From Hymenobacter lucidus (GTDB lineage Bacteria > Bacteroidota > Bacteroidia > Cytophagales > Hymenobacteraceae), in contig NZ_JAJADR010000001.1 in assembly GCF_020447265.1 (NCBI RefSeq), positions 124,001-188,000 of the forward strand: DNA of 64,000 bases, written 5' to 3'. Both the position numbers and the translations under genes were made by a program. The notes under the pieces were generated by a model. That model ran no database searches and was not told where the DNA came from. It saw nothing but the letters and a program-made list of their open reading frames with translations. Of the stretch, positions 16,169-24,999 are shown in pieces. The stretch's first letter is position 1. The number at the start of each line of letters is the position of its first letter.

Positions 16169-17767
16169 TTAATTACTCCTATTCTTCAAGTGCGTCTTTA
16201 CTACTTGAAAACTTTGGTGTAACAATTCATAAAGTGAATGCCTCGTCAAAGAAGTAGGACTAGTGATTTTTGCTATATATCCATAATCTTCTTCTCGCCT
16301 TCTGTTAAATAAGTCTCCTTCTTTTTTTAGTATATAACTAAACTTTGTTATTGTTTTATCGCCATTGCGTAGTGAAAAATCTGTTCCAGGCTGAGGATCA
16401 AGCAAATCATATTCCCGTGGTAAGTTTCCCTCTCTGTATAAAATTATAGGTAGAAAAAAGCAAAAAAACCAGCATTCCAAATTGTGGTCTTGTTCCAGTG
16501 CTGATTCATTCTTTTGGTCTGTTTTATAATAATCCTTGCTTGATGACAAGGCTTTTTCAAGGGCGTCTGCTCCACCAAAAATCCAGGATAGTATTTCTAA
16601 AGTTATTATTCCGTATGAATCGATATTTGTAATAGGTTGCCTTTGGGGAATGCTGAAACTTTCAGCTTTTATATGATACGTTTTTCCATATAAGTAAGAT
16701 AAACGTCTAATTCCAAGCTTTCCGGTTTTGACAAAATGATTGACTAGATATGGAAGGATGCCATAAAAATATTTCCCTTTTACGTATAAAGGAGATTCAG
16801 TTTTTATGGTATAGTCTAAAGAAGATAATCCTATTTCGTTCTCGTATTTTATTGAATCGAGAATCGTCTTTATACTGTTGCTTATATTGATATTGTTGTT
16901 GAAGTAAAATATCTCAGTGCTAAAAAATTTGTCTATATATCCATTGAAATCTACATTTAGTCCGTATCGTGAATAGAATATATTTTTTATGTTTTCTATG
17001 TCACAAACAAAAATGACTTTATCAAACCCAAACTTATTTTTTTGTTCGTTTCTATAATTAAGATGAGCACTAAAAATATTGAATAGTCTAAATGCATGTT
17101 CTGGATCAATTCTGTCCAAATCATCGATTACAAGAATACTAGTTTTTTTATTATTTATATCTGAGCAGTGCTCGATGAGTTTGTCGCTTATGTAATCAGT
17201 TATGAAATCCTCCTCAAATAAGTATGTATTCAAGATGTCTTTCACAAAGCCTTGAACCCGTTCATTTCCATTTAAGTCATTTGCAGTTGCTATGATTTGC
17301 GATATTTTTTTGTTGTTCATAGCTTTTTCATACAGGTCGCTTGCTAAGTCTACTGTATTGGCTAAGGTGTCTGTGTCATCATTTCTGTTTGTGATAGAGT
17401 GAAATTTTAGCAGTGTTTTTATGGCTAGGAAAAGGTGAGAGCTAATCCCTTCTTCTGCAATCATTCCTAGCTTAATACTTAGGCTTGCTTCTTCCTTGTA
17501 GAATTTCGTTCCCTTATTGGTGAACAAATCATATAATACATCAAACTTTATTAATTTAAATATATCCTCATTTGAAGATATTGAATAATTAACTGGTAGC
17601 ACGCTAACCGAAAAATAGTTTTTATTTTCTGAGAAAAATTTATTTAGAAAATGCGTTTTACCAGTTCCAAAGCTTCCTGAGAATATCATTCGTTCATTTG
17701 CAGGATCTTGAATAAATGCTGAGAATCTAGATTCTTCACTTACAGTAGAAATATTAAAATGTTCCAT
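16169..17767 (-). CDS. KAP-type P-loop NTPase, AT-rich and probably acquired
   Basis: A 532-residue ATPase/GTPase of the STAND/KAP class. Walker A is GSFGTGKT at residues 31-38; Walker B is ILVIDDLDR near residues 208-216, followed by IDPEHAFRLFNIFSAHLN. The next strand FDKVIFVCDIENIKNIFYSR, with YGLNVDFNGYIDKFF after it, matches the KAP order. I see no clear membrane helix, unlike many bacterial KAPs. The gene is strikingly AT-rich, with Ile, Asn and Lys codons ending in A/T, against GC-rich neighbours on both sides. KAP NTPases include the phage-exclusion protein PifA and several defence-island proteins, so a role in phage defence is plausible but not shown. It starts 75 bases beyond the nrdA stop. 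Confidence 0.8.
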   Translation of the reverse strand: MEHFNISTVSEESRFSAFIQDPANERMIFSGSFGTGKTHFLNKFFSENKNYFSVSVLPVNYSISSNEDIFKLIKFDVLYDLFTNKGTKFYKEEASLSIKLGMIAEEGISSHLFLAIKTLLKFHSITNRNDDTDTLANTVDLASDLYEKAMNNKKISQIIATANDLNGNERVQGFVKDILNTYLFEEDFITDYISDKLIEHCSDINNKKTSILVIDDLDRIDPEHAFRLFNIFSAHLNYRNEQKNKFGFDKVIFVCDIENIKNIFYSRYGLNVDFNGYIDKFFSTEIFYFNNNINISNSIKTILDSIKYENEIGLSSLDYTIKTESPLYVKGKYFYGILPYLVNHFVKTGKLGIRRLSYLYGKTYHIKAESFSIPQRQPITNIDSYGIITLEILSWIFGGADALEKALSSSKDYYKTDQKNESALEQDHNLECWFFCFFLPIILYREGNLPREYDLLDPQPGTDFSLRNGDKTITKFSYILKKEGDLFNRRREEDYGYIAKITSPTSLTRHSLYELLHQSFQVVKTHLKNRSN

Positions 17768-17781
17768 ACATGAATGCTGAA

Positions 17782-17815
17782 AAAAAGCGCTGATATGTAT
17801 ATACCAGCGCTTTTT
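17782..17815 (-). terminator. intrinsic terminator of nrdA
   Basis: Stem AAAAAGCGCTG (17782-17792) with CAGCGCTTTTT (17805-17815), 12-base AT-rich loop. On the minus strand it follows the nrdA stop codon by 28 bases. It ends just before the ATG of the KAP NTPase gene, so that gene should need its own promoter or read-through. Confidence 0.85.
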
Positions 17816-17842
17816 CGTACGAATTGATTATCTAAAAATACC

Positions 17843-20221
17843 TTACGATCCACACGCCTCGCAGGCGTCCGGGTTATCCAGGGAGCAGGCCATGTCCGAG
17901 GCGTTCTGGGCCATGGCGTTCAGGGGCTCCAGGGTTTCGGCGGCTTGCTTCTGCACCGTGAACTTGATGGCGTCGGCGGCGGCTTTGGTGCGCAGGTAGT
18001 ACATGCCGGTTTTCAGGCCTTTCTTCCAGCTGTGGAAGTGCATGCTGGTGAGCTTGCCGAAGTTCACGTTCATCACGTGCAGGTTCAGGCTCTGGCTCTG
18101 GCAGATGTAAGCGCCCCGGTCGGCCGACATGTCGATGATGCGGCGCTGCGAAATCTCCCACACCGTTTTGTACAGGTCCTTGATGTGCTGGGGAATGGTC
18201 GGAATGTCCTGCACCGAGCCGTTGGCGGCAATGATGTCGTTCTTCATCTGCTCGTTCCAGATGCCGAGCTTCACCAGGTCCTTGAGCAGGTGCTTGTTCA
18301 CTACCATAAACTCGCCGCTGAGCACGCGCCTCACATAAATGTTGGACGTGTAAGGCTCAAACGACTCATTGTTGCCCAGAATCTGAGCGGTCGAAGCGGT
18401 AGGCATGGGGGCTACCAGCAACGAGTTGCGCACGCCGTGCTCTACCACCTGGGCGCGCAGCGTTTCCCAGTCCCAGCGGCCACTCTCGGGCTTCACGCCC
18501 CAGAGGTCGAACTGGAACTTGCCCTGGCTCAGGGGCGAGCCGGGGAAGGTTTCGTAGGCACCGTCCTTCTTGGCCAGGTCCATCGAAGCCGTCATGGCCG
18601 CGAAGTAGATGGTTTCGAAGATGTCCTTGTTCAGGCCCGAGGCTTCGTCGCTCTCGAAGGGCATGCGCAGGGCAATGAAGGTATCGGCCAGGCCCTGCAC
18701 GCCAAGGCCGATGGGGCGGTGGCGCAGGTTCGAGCGTTCCGCTTCCACCACGGGGTAGTAGTTGATGTCGATAACCTTGTTCAGGTTCTTGGTAGCGTGG
18801 TAGGTTACCTCGTAGAGCTTCTGGTGGTCGAACACGAGGTGGCCGCCTTCTTCCTTCAGGAAGCGGGGCAGGGCCAGCGAAGCTAGGTTGCAGACGGCAA
18901 TTTCGTTTTCGTCCGTGTACTCCATAATCTCGGTGCACAGGTTCGACGACTTAATCGTGCCCAGGTTCTGCTGGTTGGATTTGCTGTTGGCCGCGTCCTT
19001 GAAGAGCATGTAGGGCGTACCCGTCTCGGTCTGGCTTTCCAGGATGGCGAACCACAGGTCCTGCGCCTTCACGGTGCGGCGGCCACGGCCTTCCTTCTCG
19101 TACTTCATGTAGAGCTTCTCGAACTCGGGGCCCCAGGTGTCGCCGAGACCGGGGCACTCGTTGGGGCACATCAGGGTCCAGTCGCCGTTGGCTTCCACCC
19201 GCTTCATGAACAAGTCGGGCGTCCAGAGGGCGTAGAACAAGTCGCGGGCCCGGTTTTCTTCCTTGCCGTGGTTCTTTTTCAGATCCAGAAAGTCGAAGAT
19301 ATCGGCGTGCCAGGGCTCGATGTAGATGGCGAAGGCGCCTTTGCGCTTCCCACCGCCCTGGTCTACGTAGCGGGCCGTGTCGTTGAAGACCTTCAGCATC
19401 GGGATGATGCCGTTGCTCGTGCCATTGGTGCCCTTGATGTAGGAGCCCGTGGCGCGCACGTTATGAATGCTCAGGCCAATGCCGCCGGCGCTCTGCGAAA
19501 TCTGGGCGCAGTTCTTCAGCGTGTCGTAGATGCCCGTGATGGAGTCGTCCTTCATCGTGAGCAGGAAGCACGAGGAAAGCTGGGGCTTGGGCGAGCCGGC
19601 GTTGAACAAGGTCGGCGTAGCGTGGGTAAACCAGCGCTCCGACATCAGGTTGTAGGTTTCGATGGCCGACTCCAGGTCGTCCTTGTGAATCCCGATGGCC
19701 ACGCGCATCAGCATGTGCTGGGGCCGCTCCACCACTTTGCCGTCCATGCGCAGCAGGTAGCTCCGCTCCAGGGTTTTGAAGCCGAAGTAGTCGTAGCTGT
19801 AGTCGCGGTCATAGATAATGGCCGAGTCGAGGGTAGCGGCGTGGTTGTGGATGATTTCCCACACGTCCTTGGCAATCAGCGAGGCATTCTCGCCGGTCTT
19901 GGGGTCCTCGTAGGTATACAGCCGCTTCATAGTGCTGCTGAACGACTTGCTCGTCACCTTGTGCAGGTTGCTGACGGCAATACGGGCGGCCAGGATGGCG
20001 TAGTCGGGGTGCTTGGTGGTGAGCGAAGCGGCGGTTTCGGCAGCCAGGTTATCCAGCTCTACGGTCGTTACGCCGTCGTAAATGCCGTCAATTACCTTCT
20101 TGGCGACTTCAATCGGGGAAATAAAGTTCTGATTGAGCCCGTAGCAGAGCTTTTCGATGCGCGCCGTGACTTTGTCGAATTTCACGGATTCGCGGCGGCC
20201 GTCGCGTTTGAGTACCAGCAT
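17843..20221 (-). CDS. nrdA: ribonucleoside-diphosphate reductase, alpha subunit (class Ia)
   Basis: The large subunit of ribonucleotide reductase (792 residues), which reduces NDPs to dNDPs for DNA synthesis. The ATG at 20221 is preferred over a GTG at 20284, because the ATP-cone starts directly after it ([19 protein letters not shown]). The core has [16 protein letters not shown] (active-site Cys), [20 protein letters not shown] and [14 protein letters not shown] with the catalytic Asn, Cys and Glu (NLCxE). The C-terminus ends in CEACGS, the redox-active CxxC pair that takes electrons from thioredoxin or glutaredoxin. The partner nrdB is upstream on the same strand with its own terminator. 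A DnaA-box-like site lies 159 bases upstream of the ATG. Confidence 0.97.
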   Translation of the reverse strand: MLVLKRDGRRESVKFDKVTARIEKLCYGLNQNFISPIEVAKKVIDGIYDGVTTVELDNLAAETAASLTTKHPDYAILAARIAVSNLHKVTSKSFSSTMKRLYTYEDPKTGENASLIAKDVWEIIHNHAATLDSAIIYDRDYSYDYFGFKTLERSYLLRMDGKVVERPQHMLMRVAIGIHKDDLESAIETYNLMSERWFTHATPTLFNAGSPKPQLSSCFLLTMKDDSITGIYDTLKNCAQISQSAGGIGLSIHNVRATGSYIKGTNGTSNGIIPMLKVFNDTARYVDQGGGKRKGAFAIYIEPWHADIFDFLDLKKNHGKEENRARDLFYALWTPDLFMKRVEANGDWTLMCPNECPGLGDTWGPEFEKLYMKYEKEGRGRRTVKAQDLWFAILESQTETGTPYMLFKDAANSKSNQQNLGTIKSSNLCTEIMEYTDENEIAVCNLASLALPRFLKEEGGHLVFDHQKLYEVTYHATKNLNKVIDINYYPVVEAERSNLRHRPIGLGVQGLADTFIALRMPFESDEASGLNKDIFETIYFAAMTASMDLAKKDGAYETFPGSPLSQGKFQFDLWGVKPESGRWDWETLRAQVVEHGVRNSLLVAPMPTASTAQILGNNESFEPYTSNIYVRRVLSGEFMVVNKHLLKDLVKLGIWNEQMKNDIIAANGSVQDIPTIPQHIKDLYKTVWEISQRRIIDMSADRGAYICQSQSLNLHVMNVNFGKLTSMHFHSWKKGLKTGMYYLRTKAAADAIKFTVQKQAAETLEPLNAMAQNASDMACSLDNPDACEACGS

Positions 20222-20593
20222 AAGCGAGGGAAGTTGTGTTGGGTTGTAGAAAGGAATACACCACGCCTTGAAAGGGCGGGGCACTACGTTCGAAAGAGGG
20301 TGAAACCGGAGCTGATCCGGTGTTCTTGAAGCGGAAGTTATCGGCTTCCGTTGGGTAGGACAAACCTAAAGTTTAGAAGTTTTCCACATATGGCTAAAAC
20401 GGTACAGTTCAGGCCCTTTTTCGTAATGCGGACTGCTCTGTATCCCGCCCAGAATACCCAGTAAATTGGGTTGGGAATCTGCCGCGAATTTGATAGAGTG
20501 GGAGTGGGGCTGAGTTTAGTTCCCCTCCTTGCTTGATGCGAAACTGCATCTGAGCAGGGGAATCAGCTTCTTAGACTTCTTGTGGTTTAGCAT
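20222..20593. other. intergenic region between nrdB terminator and nrdA
   Basis: A 372-base gap upstream of nrdA. There is no gene. It holds a DnaA-box-like site (TTTTCCACA, 20380-20388) and otherwise unremarkable sequence in which the nrdA promoter must lie. No NrdR box could be identified with confidence. Confidence 0.4.
20380..20388 (+). promoter_or_regulatory. DnaA-box-like site upstream of nrdA
   Basis: TTTTCCACA fits the relaxed DnaA box TTWTNCACA. It lies 159 bases upstream of the nrdA start codon. It is a single site, so chance occurrence is possible; its interest comes from the three-site cluster at the nrdB promoter (21885-21924). Confidence 0.4.
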
Positions 20594-20637
20594 AAAAGGA
20601 AAAAGCCTGCAACGAACGTCGCAGGCTTTTTCCTTTT
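20594..20637 (-). terminator. intrinsic terminator of nrdB
   Basis: A perfect 17-base stem AAAAGGAAAAAGCCTGC (20594-20610) with its complement at 20621-20637, 10-base loop. On the minus strand it follows the nrdB stop codon by 14 bases, and it separates nrdB from nrdA, so the two genes are separate transcription units. Confidence 0.9.
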
Positions 20638-20650
20638 GGCAGTCAAATGC

Positions 20651-21610
20651 TTAAAAGTCCTCGTCGAGCGAAAAGGCGTTTTCGGTCCGGTCGCTCATCA
20701 CGCCGGCTTTCTGGTACTCGGCCACGCGCTTCTCGAAGAAGTTGGTTTTGCCCTGCAGCGAAATCATCTCCATGAAGTCGAAGGGGTTGGTAGCGTTGTA
20801 GATCTTGCTGTAGCCCAGGCTTTGCAAGAGGCGGTCGGCCACAAACTCGATGTACTGGGCCATGCTCTTGGCGTTCATGCCAATCAGGTTCACGGGCAGG
20901 GCATCAGTCACGAACTCCTGCTCAATCTGCACCGCGTCGCGGATGATGCTGTGCACGCGCTCCTCGGAGAGCTTGTTTTGCAGGTAGCTGTAGAGCAGGC
21001 AGGCGAAGTCGCAGTGCAGGCCTTCGTCGCGGGAAATCAGTTCGTTGGAAAACGTCAGGCCCGGCATCAGGCCGCGTTTCTTGAGCCAGAAGATGGAGCA
21101 GAACGAGCCCGAGAAGAAGATGCCTTCCACGGCGGCAAAGGCAATGATGCGCTCGGCAAAATCCTCGGAGTTGATCCACTTCAGGGCCCATTCACCCTTC
21201 TTTTTCACGCAGGGCACGGTTTCCAGCGCGTTGAAGAGCCGGTCCTTTTCCTGGGGGTTTTTGATGTAGGTATCAATCAGCAGGGAGTAGGTCTCCGAGT
21301 GAATGTTTTCCATCATGATCTGGAAGCCGTAGAAGCAGCGGGCTTCGGGCATCTGCACTTCCTGCATGAAGTTGACGGCCAGGTTTTCGTTCACGATGCC
21401 ATCGGAGGCGGCGAAGAAAGCCAGTACGTGACTGATGAAGTGCTTCTCGTTATCGTTGAGGTTTTCCCAGTCTTTCTGGTCCTGGGAGAGGTCAATTTCT
21501 TCGGCGGTCCAGAAGGAGGCTTCGGCTTTCTTGTACATCTGCCACACATCATCGTTCTGGATGGGGAAGAGCACAAAGCGGTTGGGATTCTCGACGAGCA
21601 AAGGTTCCAT
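20651..21610 (-). CDS. nrdB: ribonucleoside-diphosphate reductase, beta subunit (class Ia)
   Basis: The small, radical-bearing subunit (319 residues). The frame is open to 21742, but the extra 44 residues are Cys/Arg-rich and unlike the family; the ATG at 21610 ([20 protein letters not shown]) is the start. The di-iron site and radical Tyr are visible: [15 protein letters not shown], then [17 protein letters not shown], where E-N-I-H-S-E-T-Y gives Glu, His and the radical Tyr. Later comes [17 protein letters not shown] with Glu and His ligands. The tail [10 protein letters not shown] is the peptide that docks into NrdA. Upstream lies a cluster of DnaA boxes. Confidence 0.97.
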   Translation of the reverse strand: MEPLLVENPNRFVLFPIQNDDVWQMYKKAEASFWTAEEIDLSQDQKDWENLNDNEKHFISHVLAFFAASDGIVNENLAVNFMQEVQMPEARCFYGFQIMMENIHSETYSLLIDTYIKNPQEKDRLFNALETVPCVKKKGEWALKWINSEDFAERIIAFAAVEGIFFSGSFCSIFWLKKRGLMPGLTFSNELISRDEGLHCDFACLLYSYLQNKLSEERVHSIIRDAVQIEQEFVTDALPVNLIGMNAKSMAQYIEFVADRLLQSLGYSKIYNATNPFDFMEMISLQGKTNFFEKRVAEYQKAGVMSDRTENAFSLDEDF

Positions 21611-21884
21611 AGCGGGGAAGTAAGGCGTGGAAAGGACTTCGGACAAAACCTGAAGAAAGCAGGAAGAACAGCTAGCCAACCCGGGGCGGAGCAGAAATGT
21701 TCGGCACTTTTTTCGGGCGGTGCGGCCGGGTCGAAGCATCAAATATAAACCCGACCCGTGGGAAGACCTTGCCGCGTTTACGTTTTTTGTCCGCTAATTT
21801 TTCTGTATGACTCCGGGTTTTCCACCGGTTGCCGCAAACTCAAAATGGGGCGAAAAGCGGGCAAAAGACCCGTTTTGGGAAAAG

Positions 21885-21924
21885 TTATCCACATTTTACC
21901 TGTGGACAATCCATCTTATCCACA
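21885..21924. promoter_or_regulatory. cluster of three DnaA boxes
   Basis: Two perfect boxes TTATCCACA at 21885-21893 and 21916-21924, both on the plus strand. A one-mismatch box lies between them on the minus strand at 21901-21909 (TTGTCCACA). Three sites in 40 bases is well above chance. The cluster is 275 bases upstream of the nrdB ATG. In Escherichia coli DnaA binds the nrdAB promoter directly, so DnaA control of nrdB is one reading. A replication-origin element is another, but dnaA is not in the window. Confidence 0.7.
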
Positions 21925-22037
21925 AATTTGCTATGCGCATACCCGCTCAGGCGTTCCTTAAGGGTTGTTTACCCGGCTCATTGCCAGCGCGCAGCCTAGT
22001 GCCGAGCACCCGACTGAATGATGATTAGTGAGTTAGG

Positions 22038-22069
22038 TTTGGTTTTGTGAAATCGTACTTGTACTTTTG
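22038..22069 (+). promoter_or_regulatory. promoter for rplU-rpmA
   Basis: A -33 element TTTG (22038-22041) and -7 element TACTTTTG (22062-22069, consensus TAnnTTTG), separated by 20 bases. This fits the Bacteroidota primary sigma-factor promoter. It is 33 bases ahead of the rplU start codon. Confidence 0.65.
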
Positions 22070-22101
22070 CCTTCCAATTTTCAGAAAACGCGAAGACGCC
22101 G

Positions 22102-22407
22102 ATGTACGCAATTGTCAACATAGCCGGGAAGCAGACCAAGGTCGAAGCCAATAAATTTGTATACGCTCACCGACTGGCTGGCAACGTCGGCGACACAGTA
22201 GAGTTGGGCAAAGCCCTGCTCACCGATAGCGACGGTACCATCACCATTGGTTCGCCCCTGTTGGACGTAACTGTAACGGGCACCATCCTGTCGCACGTAA
22301 AAGGCGACAAGGTGCTGGTATTCAAGAAGAAGCGCCGTAAGGGCTACAAGAAGCTGAACGGTCACCGTCAGCAGTTCACCAAAGTAATGATCAACAGCAT
22401 CGGCTAA
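22102..22407 (+). CDS. rplU: 50S ribosomal protein L21
   Basis: A 101-residue ribosomal protein of normal length. MYAIVNIAGKQTKVEANKFV is the classical L21 opening (MYAIVxxGGKQYKV), and the basic tail KRRKGYKKLNGHRQQFTKV, with RRK-x-Y/KK-x-GHRQ, is the L21 signature. It binds 23S rRNA domain VI on the large subunit. It is the first gene of the rplU-rpmA pair; rpmA begins 102 bases later. Confidence 0.98.
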   Translation: MYAIVNIAGKQTKVEANKFVYAHRLAGNVGDTVELGKALLTDSDGTITIGSPLLDVTVTGTILSHVKGDKVLVFKKKRRKGYKKLNGHRQQFTKVMINSIG

Positions 22408-22509
22408 TTAGGGCTTAGTTGTTAGTGTCTGGTAGCTGGGGTATCCCAGATTCGTTCGGCTCTAACACGATTTCTAAGCACTGATAACCAAGCACTAAGT
22501 ACTAATACA

Positions 22510-22782
22510 ATGGCACACAAGAAAGGCGTAGGTAGCTCCAACAACGGCCGCGAATCTCATTCTAAGCGCTTGGGCGTGAAGATCTTCGGCGGTCAAGATA
22601 TCATTGCTGGTAACATCATCGTGCGTCAGCGCGGTACCAAGCACCACCCCGGCCAGAACGTGGGTATCGGCAAGGACCACACGCTGTTCGCCATGGTAGA
22701 CGGCACGGTACAGTTCCGCAAAGGCCGCAAGGACCGCTCGTTCGTGACGGTTGTTCCGGTTTCGGAAGTAGCTGCTGCCTAG
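22510..22782 (+). CDS. rpmA: 50S ribosomal protein L27
   Basis: A 90-residue ribosomal protein, normal length. It begins [20 protein letters not shown] (the AHKKGxGS-NGRDSxxKRLGVK signature), followed by [20 protein letters not shown] and [17 protein letters not shown]27 reaches into the peptidyl-transferase centre with its N-terminus. It is cotranscribed with rplU and ends before the terminator at 22842-22874. Confidence 0.98.
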   Translation: MAHKKGVGSSNNGRESHSKRLGVKIFGGQDIIAGNIIVRQRGTKHHPGQNVGIGKDHTLFAMVDGTVQFRKGRKDRSFVTVVPVSEVAAA

Positions 22783-22841
22783 CACCACAGATTTTTCGGA
22801 TTAGCCGGATTTCACGAATTTCGTGAACGACTGACCTGCAT

Positions 22842-22874
22842 CAGAAAAGCCACCCCAACCGGGTGGCTTTTCTG
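22842..22874. terminator. bidirectional intrinsic terminator
   Basis: A perfect 14-base stem CAGAAAAGCCACCC (22842-22855) with GGGTGGCTTTTCTG (22861-22874), 5-base loop. It lies between the convergent rpmA (plus) and cyclase-family gene (minus). Confidence 0.85.
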
Positions 22875-22951
22875 GTTTGTGGCTACCGCACTTTGGTAAC
22901 GTGCCGCCGATGAAATCTGTGTAATCCACCTAATCCGGAGGAGTCTGTAGT

Positions 22952-23710
22952 TCAGGCAAGCTGGTATAATACTGGCTTGCTCGGGCTGGCGTCCAGCTCC
23001 AGGCTGGTTACTTGGAGGTTGAGCAGGTAGAGGCCGTCGGCTACTGTATCGGGTACGAAGATGAGCTCCGTGATGGTGCAGGAGGTTCGGGTGGCTGCCG
23101 GGTATTGCCAGAAGGCGTGGTGGGCCAGCAGTTCGCCGTTGTCCTCTTCCCGGTCCACGCTGGGTAGGTCGAGCAGCAGGTGCTGAATGTTCTGGGCCAC
23201 AAGGTAGTGCGCCAGCGCGGGCTCCAGATAGGTGGGGTTGGTGCCCGAATACTGGCGGCGGCGCTTGGCATCGTCGTTGGGCAACGTGCGCAGCACCAAG
23301 GCTTCGGGTGCGGCTCCGGCGGCTTCCAGCAAGGGCTGCACATCGGCCAGCAATACCACCAAGTCGCCATTGGGCTGGGGGCGGGGCGCTACCGAAACCA
23401 GCTGAGCCACGAACAGGAAGCGGCGCAGGCAGCGGTTGAGCGTCGCGGCTGGTTCGGGGCTGATGTGGCCATAGCACTCGGTGTGGGTGCCGTTGCCGTG
23501 GGGCGTGACATGGACGCGCTGGTAGTTGGTGCTGCCGCCCAGCGCCACGCTGCCCACGAAACTGCCCACCCGGATAGTATCGAACTGCACCGGCTCGGCC
23601 CAGAAGCAGTTTACCTGGTCGGGGCCAGGGGCCAGCGGTAGGGAAATATCCAGCGGGGCGGCGGGGTCGAAGGAATAGGTGCGGCCCTGGTGGGAGTAGG
23701 TAGCAGGCAT
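22952..23710 (-). CDS. cyclase family protein (kynurenine formamidase-like)
   Basis: A 252-residue metal-dependent hydrolase of the cyclase family (Pfam PF04199), which includes kynurenine formamidase and isatin hydrolase. The metal-site pattern VHVTPHGNGTHTECYGHI fits the family HxxTHxDxxxH motif. The second part has HLLLDLPSVDREEDNG, where family members place a catalytic His or Asp. The first of three closely spaced minus-strand genes at their 3' end: next upstream come an alpha/beta hydrolase (20 bases away) and an uncharacterised gene, probably one operon read 24893 to 22952. The substrate is not known. Confidence 0.82.
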   Translation of the reverse strand: MPATYSHQGRTYSFDPAAPLDISLPLAPGPDQVNCFWAEPVQFDTIRVGSFVGSVALGGSTNYQRVHVTPHGNGTHTECYGHISPEPAATLNRCLRRFLFVAQLVSVAPRPQPNGDLVVLLADVQPLLEAAGAAPEALVLRTLPNDDAKRRRQYSGTNPTYLEPALAHYLVAQNIQHLLLDLPSVDREEDNGELLAHHAFWQYPAATRTSCTITELIFVPDTVADGLYLLNLQVTSLELDASPSKPVLYQLA

Positions 23711-23730
23711 TTTCGAGGAGCAATCAATAG

Positions 23731-24405
23731 TTAAAGCGCCGGAGTAACGGGTAGGCTATTCAGGATCCGACCTATTTCCTCGGCCCGACTCAGAATCATA
23801 AAGTGGGTGCCGCCCGGAATCAAGTAGTCGACGGGGACGGAGCCGCGCGGCAGCACCCGGTCGTGGGTGCCGTGAATGCGCAGGGCTGGCCCGATGCCAT
23901 GGCTATTCCAGTGCAGCAGCCGGTCGATGGCCCAGCGTGCATACGTGGGGTCGGTGTCGCGCAGAATCTGCTTGAAGAGCTGATAGTCATTACCACCCTT
24001 GACGCCGAAATACCACTGGCCGACCCGGGGAAAGAGATTAAGCAATTGCGGCGGTATCAGCTTGTAAATACCCGTAGCGCGGGCCAGGCGCAGGAGTGCG
24101 GGCAGCGCGGCGGCGCTGGGCACGCTCGAAATCAGCACGGGCCGCGCCCGGGGCCGCAGCCGTCCAATTTCCAGGGCTACAATTCCACCAAACGACACGC
24201 CGGCCACTAGGCAAGGCTGCTCCGATGGAATCCGTTCGGCTAGGCGGGCGGCGTAATGCGCCAGGGTTTCGTGAGGCTCGGGCAGCAGCCAGGACAATAC
24301 GTGTGCTTCGCCGTCGAGTAGGGGAAGCAGGTCGCGGAACACCCGCTCATCAGCCCCGAGGCCAGGTAGCAGGTAGATAACACGGGTAGGTACAGTGTTG
24401 GACAC
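23731..24405 (-). CDS. alpha/beta hydrolase
   Basis: A 224-residue hydrolase. RVIYLLPGLGADERVFRDL starts the fold (GLGADxRVF subtype); the nucleophile elbow is VAGVSFGGIVAL (GVSFGG). ALRIHGTHDRVLPRG carries the acid residue, and LIPGGTHFMI carries the catalytic His. The start is a GTG at 24405, 21 bases after the upstream gene's stop. The length is short for the family but complete. It is part of the same minus-strand gene row as the cyclase gene. Confidence 0.8.
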   Translation of the reverse strand: MSNTVPTRVIYLLPGLGADERVFRDLLPLLDGEAHVLSWLLPEPHETLAHYAARLAERIPSEQPCLVAGVSFGGIVALEIGRLRPRARPVLISSVPSAAALPALLRLARATGIYKLIPPQLLNLFPRVGQWYFGVKGGNDYQLFKQILRDTDPTYARWAIDRLLHWNSHGIGPALRIHGTHDRVLPRGSVPVDYLIPGGTHFMILSRAEEIGRILNSLPVTPAL

Positions 24406-24425
24406 AGGAACCGAATTATCTGCTG

Positions 24426-24893
24426 CTACGGCTCCAGGCGCATGAATACACCTTCGAGGTAGAAGATATTGTGGGGCATGCTGTCTTCGTCATCCTCGGG
24501 CTCGTCGGCGGGGTAGGTGCAGGAGAGCTTCATAGCCACGCCATCCAGGGGCACCGGCGGGGAGTCTTCCGTAGTGTATTCGAGCAGGCAGGGCCACTCG
24601 GTTACGGTAGCCAAGGACTCGGCCACCTGTTCCTGCAGGGCTTCGGCGCGGGGGCCGGCCAGGCGCAGCAACAAATCGAGGGACGGGAACTGCAGGCCCA
24701 GGTGGAAAAAGTGGATGTCGTCGTCGAAAAACGTAGTGGCCCACACCGTCACGTCGTCGGTGTTATCAAAGACAATGGCGGTAATCTGGACTTGCTCGAC
24801 AAAAAAGTCGGTGTCATCCACGAGGGCATCAACGAGGCGTTTCATCTTCTGAACATACGCAAAAGCAGCGCGCGGATTACGCAAATCGGGCAT
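24426..24893 (-). CDS. uncharacterised acidic protein
   Basis: A 155-residue soluble protein, very acidic near the end (YPADEPEDDEDSMPHN). No signal peptide or recognised domain. Strand/helix alternation such as FFVEQVQITAIVFDN and VWATTFFDDDIHFFHLGLQF suggests a compact alpha/beta domain. The ATG at 24893 is the first in frame; a Met at residue 17 (MKRLVDALVD) is a possible alternative. It heads the row of three minus-strand genes with the hydrolase and cyclase genes. Confidence 0.6.
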   Translation of the reverse strand: MPDLRNPRAAFAYVQKMKRLVDALVDDTDFFVEQVQITAIVFDNTDDVTVWATTFFDDDIHFFHLGLQFPSLDLLLRLAGPRAEALQEQVAESLATVTEWPCLLEYTTEDSPPVPLDGVAMKLSCTYPADEPEDDEDSMPHNIFYLEGVFMRLEP

Positions 24894-24999
24894 ATTTCAC
24901 CGATTTTGGCCCGGCAATTGGCTTCAGATTCAGCAACCGGCTAGCAATAAAGTGGTTAGATAAAACCGGGGAAACGCGCTGCTGGCCGCTAAAGATGAG

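Larger units (their letters stand above)
21611..22101. other. divergent intergenic region between nrdB and rplU
   Basis: A 491-base region holding the nrdB and rplU promoters. It contains a cluster of three DnaA-type boxes (21885-21924), a fourth near match TTTTCCACC at 21818-21826, and the rplU promoter at 22038-22069. No gene is seen in it. Confidence 0.6.

Noticed and set aside
20222..20284. Longer nrdA from a GTG at 20284
   Set aside because: The ATP-cone begins directly after the ATG at 20221, and the extra 21 residues are unlike the family.
21885..21924. Chromosome origin (oriC)
   Set aside because: Three DnaA boxes are suggestive, but dnaA, parAB, gidA and an obvious unwinding element are missing; kept as a regulatory cluster, since only GC-skew could decide.
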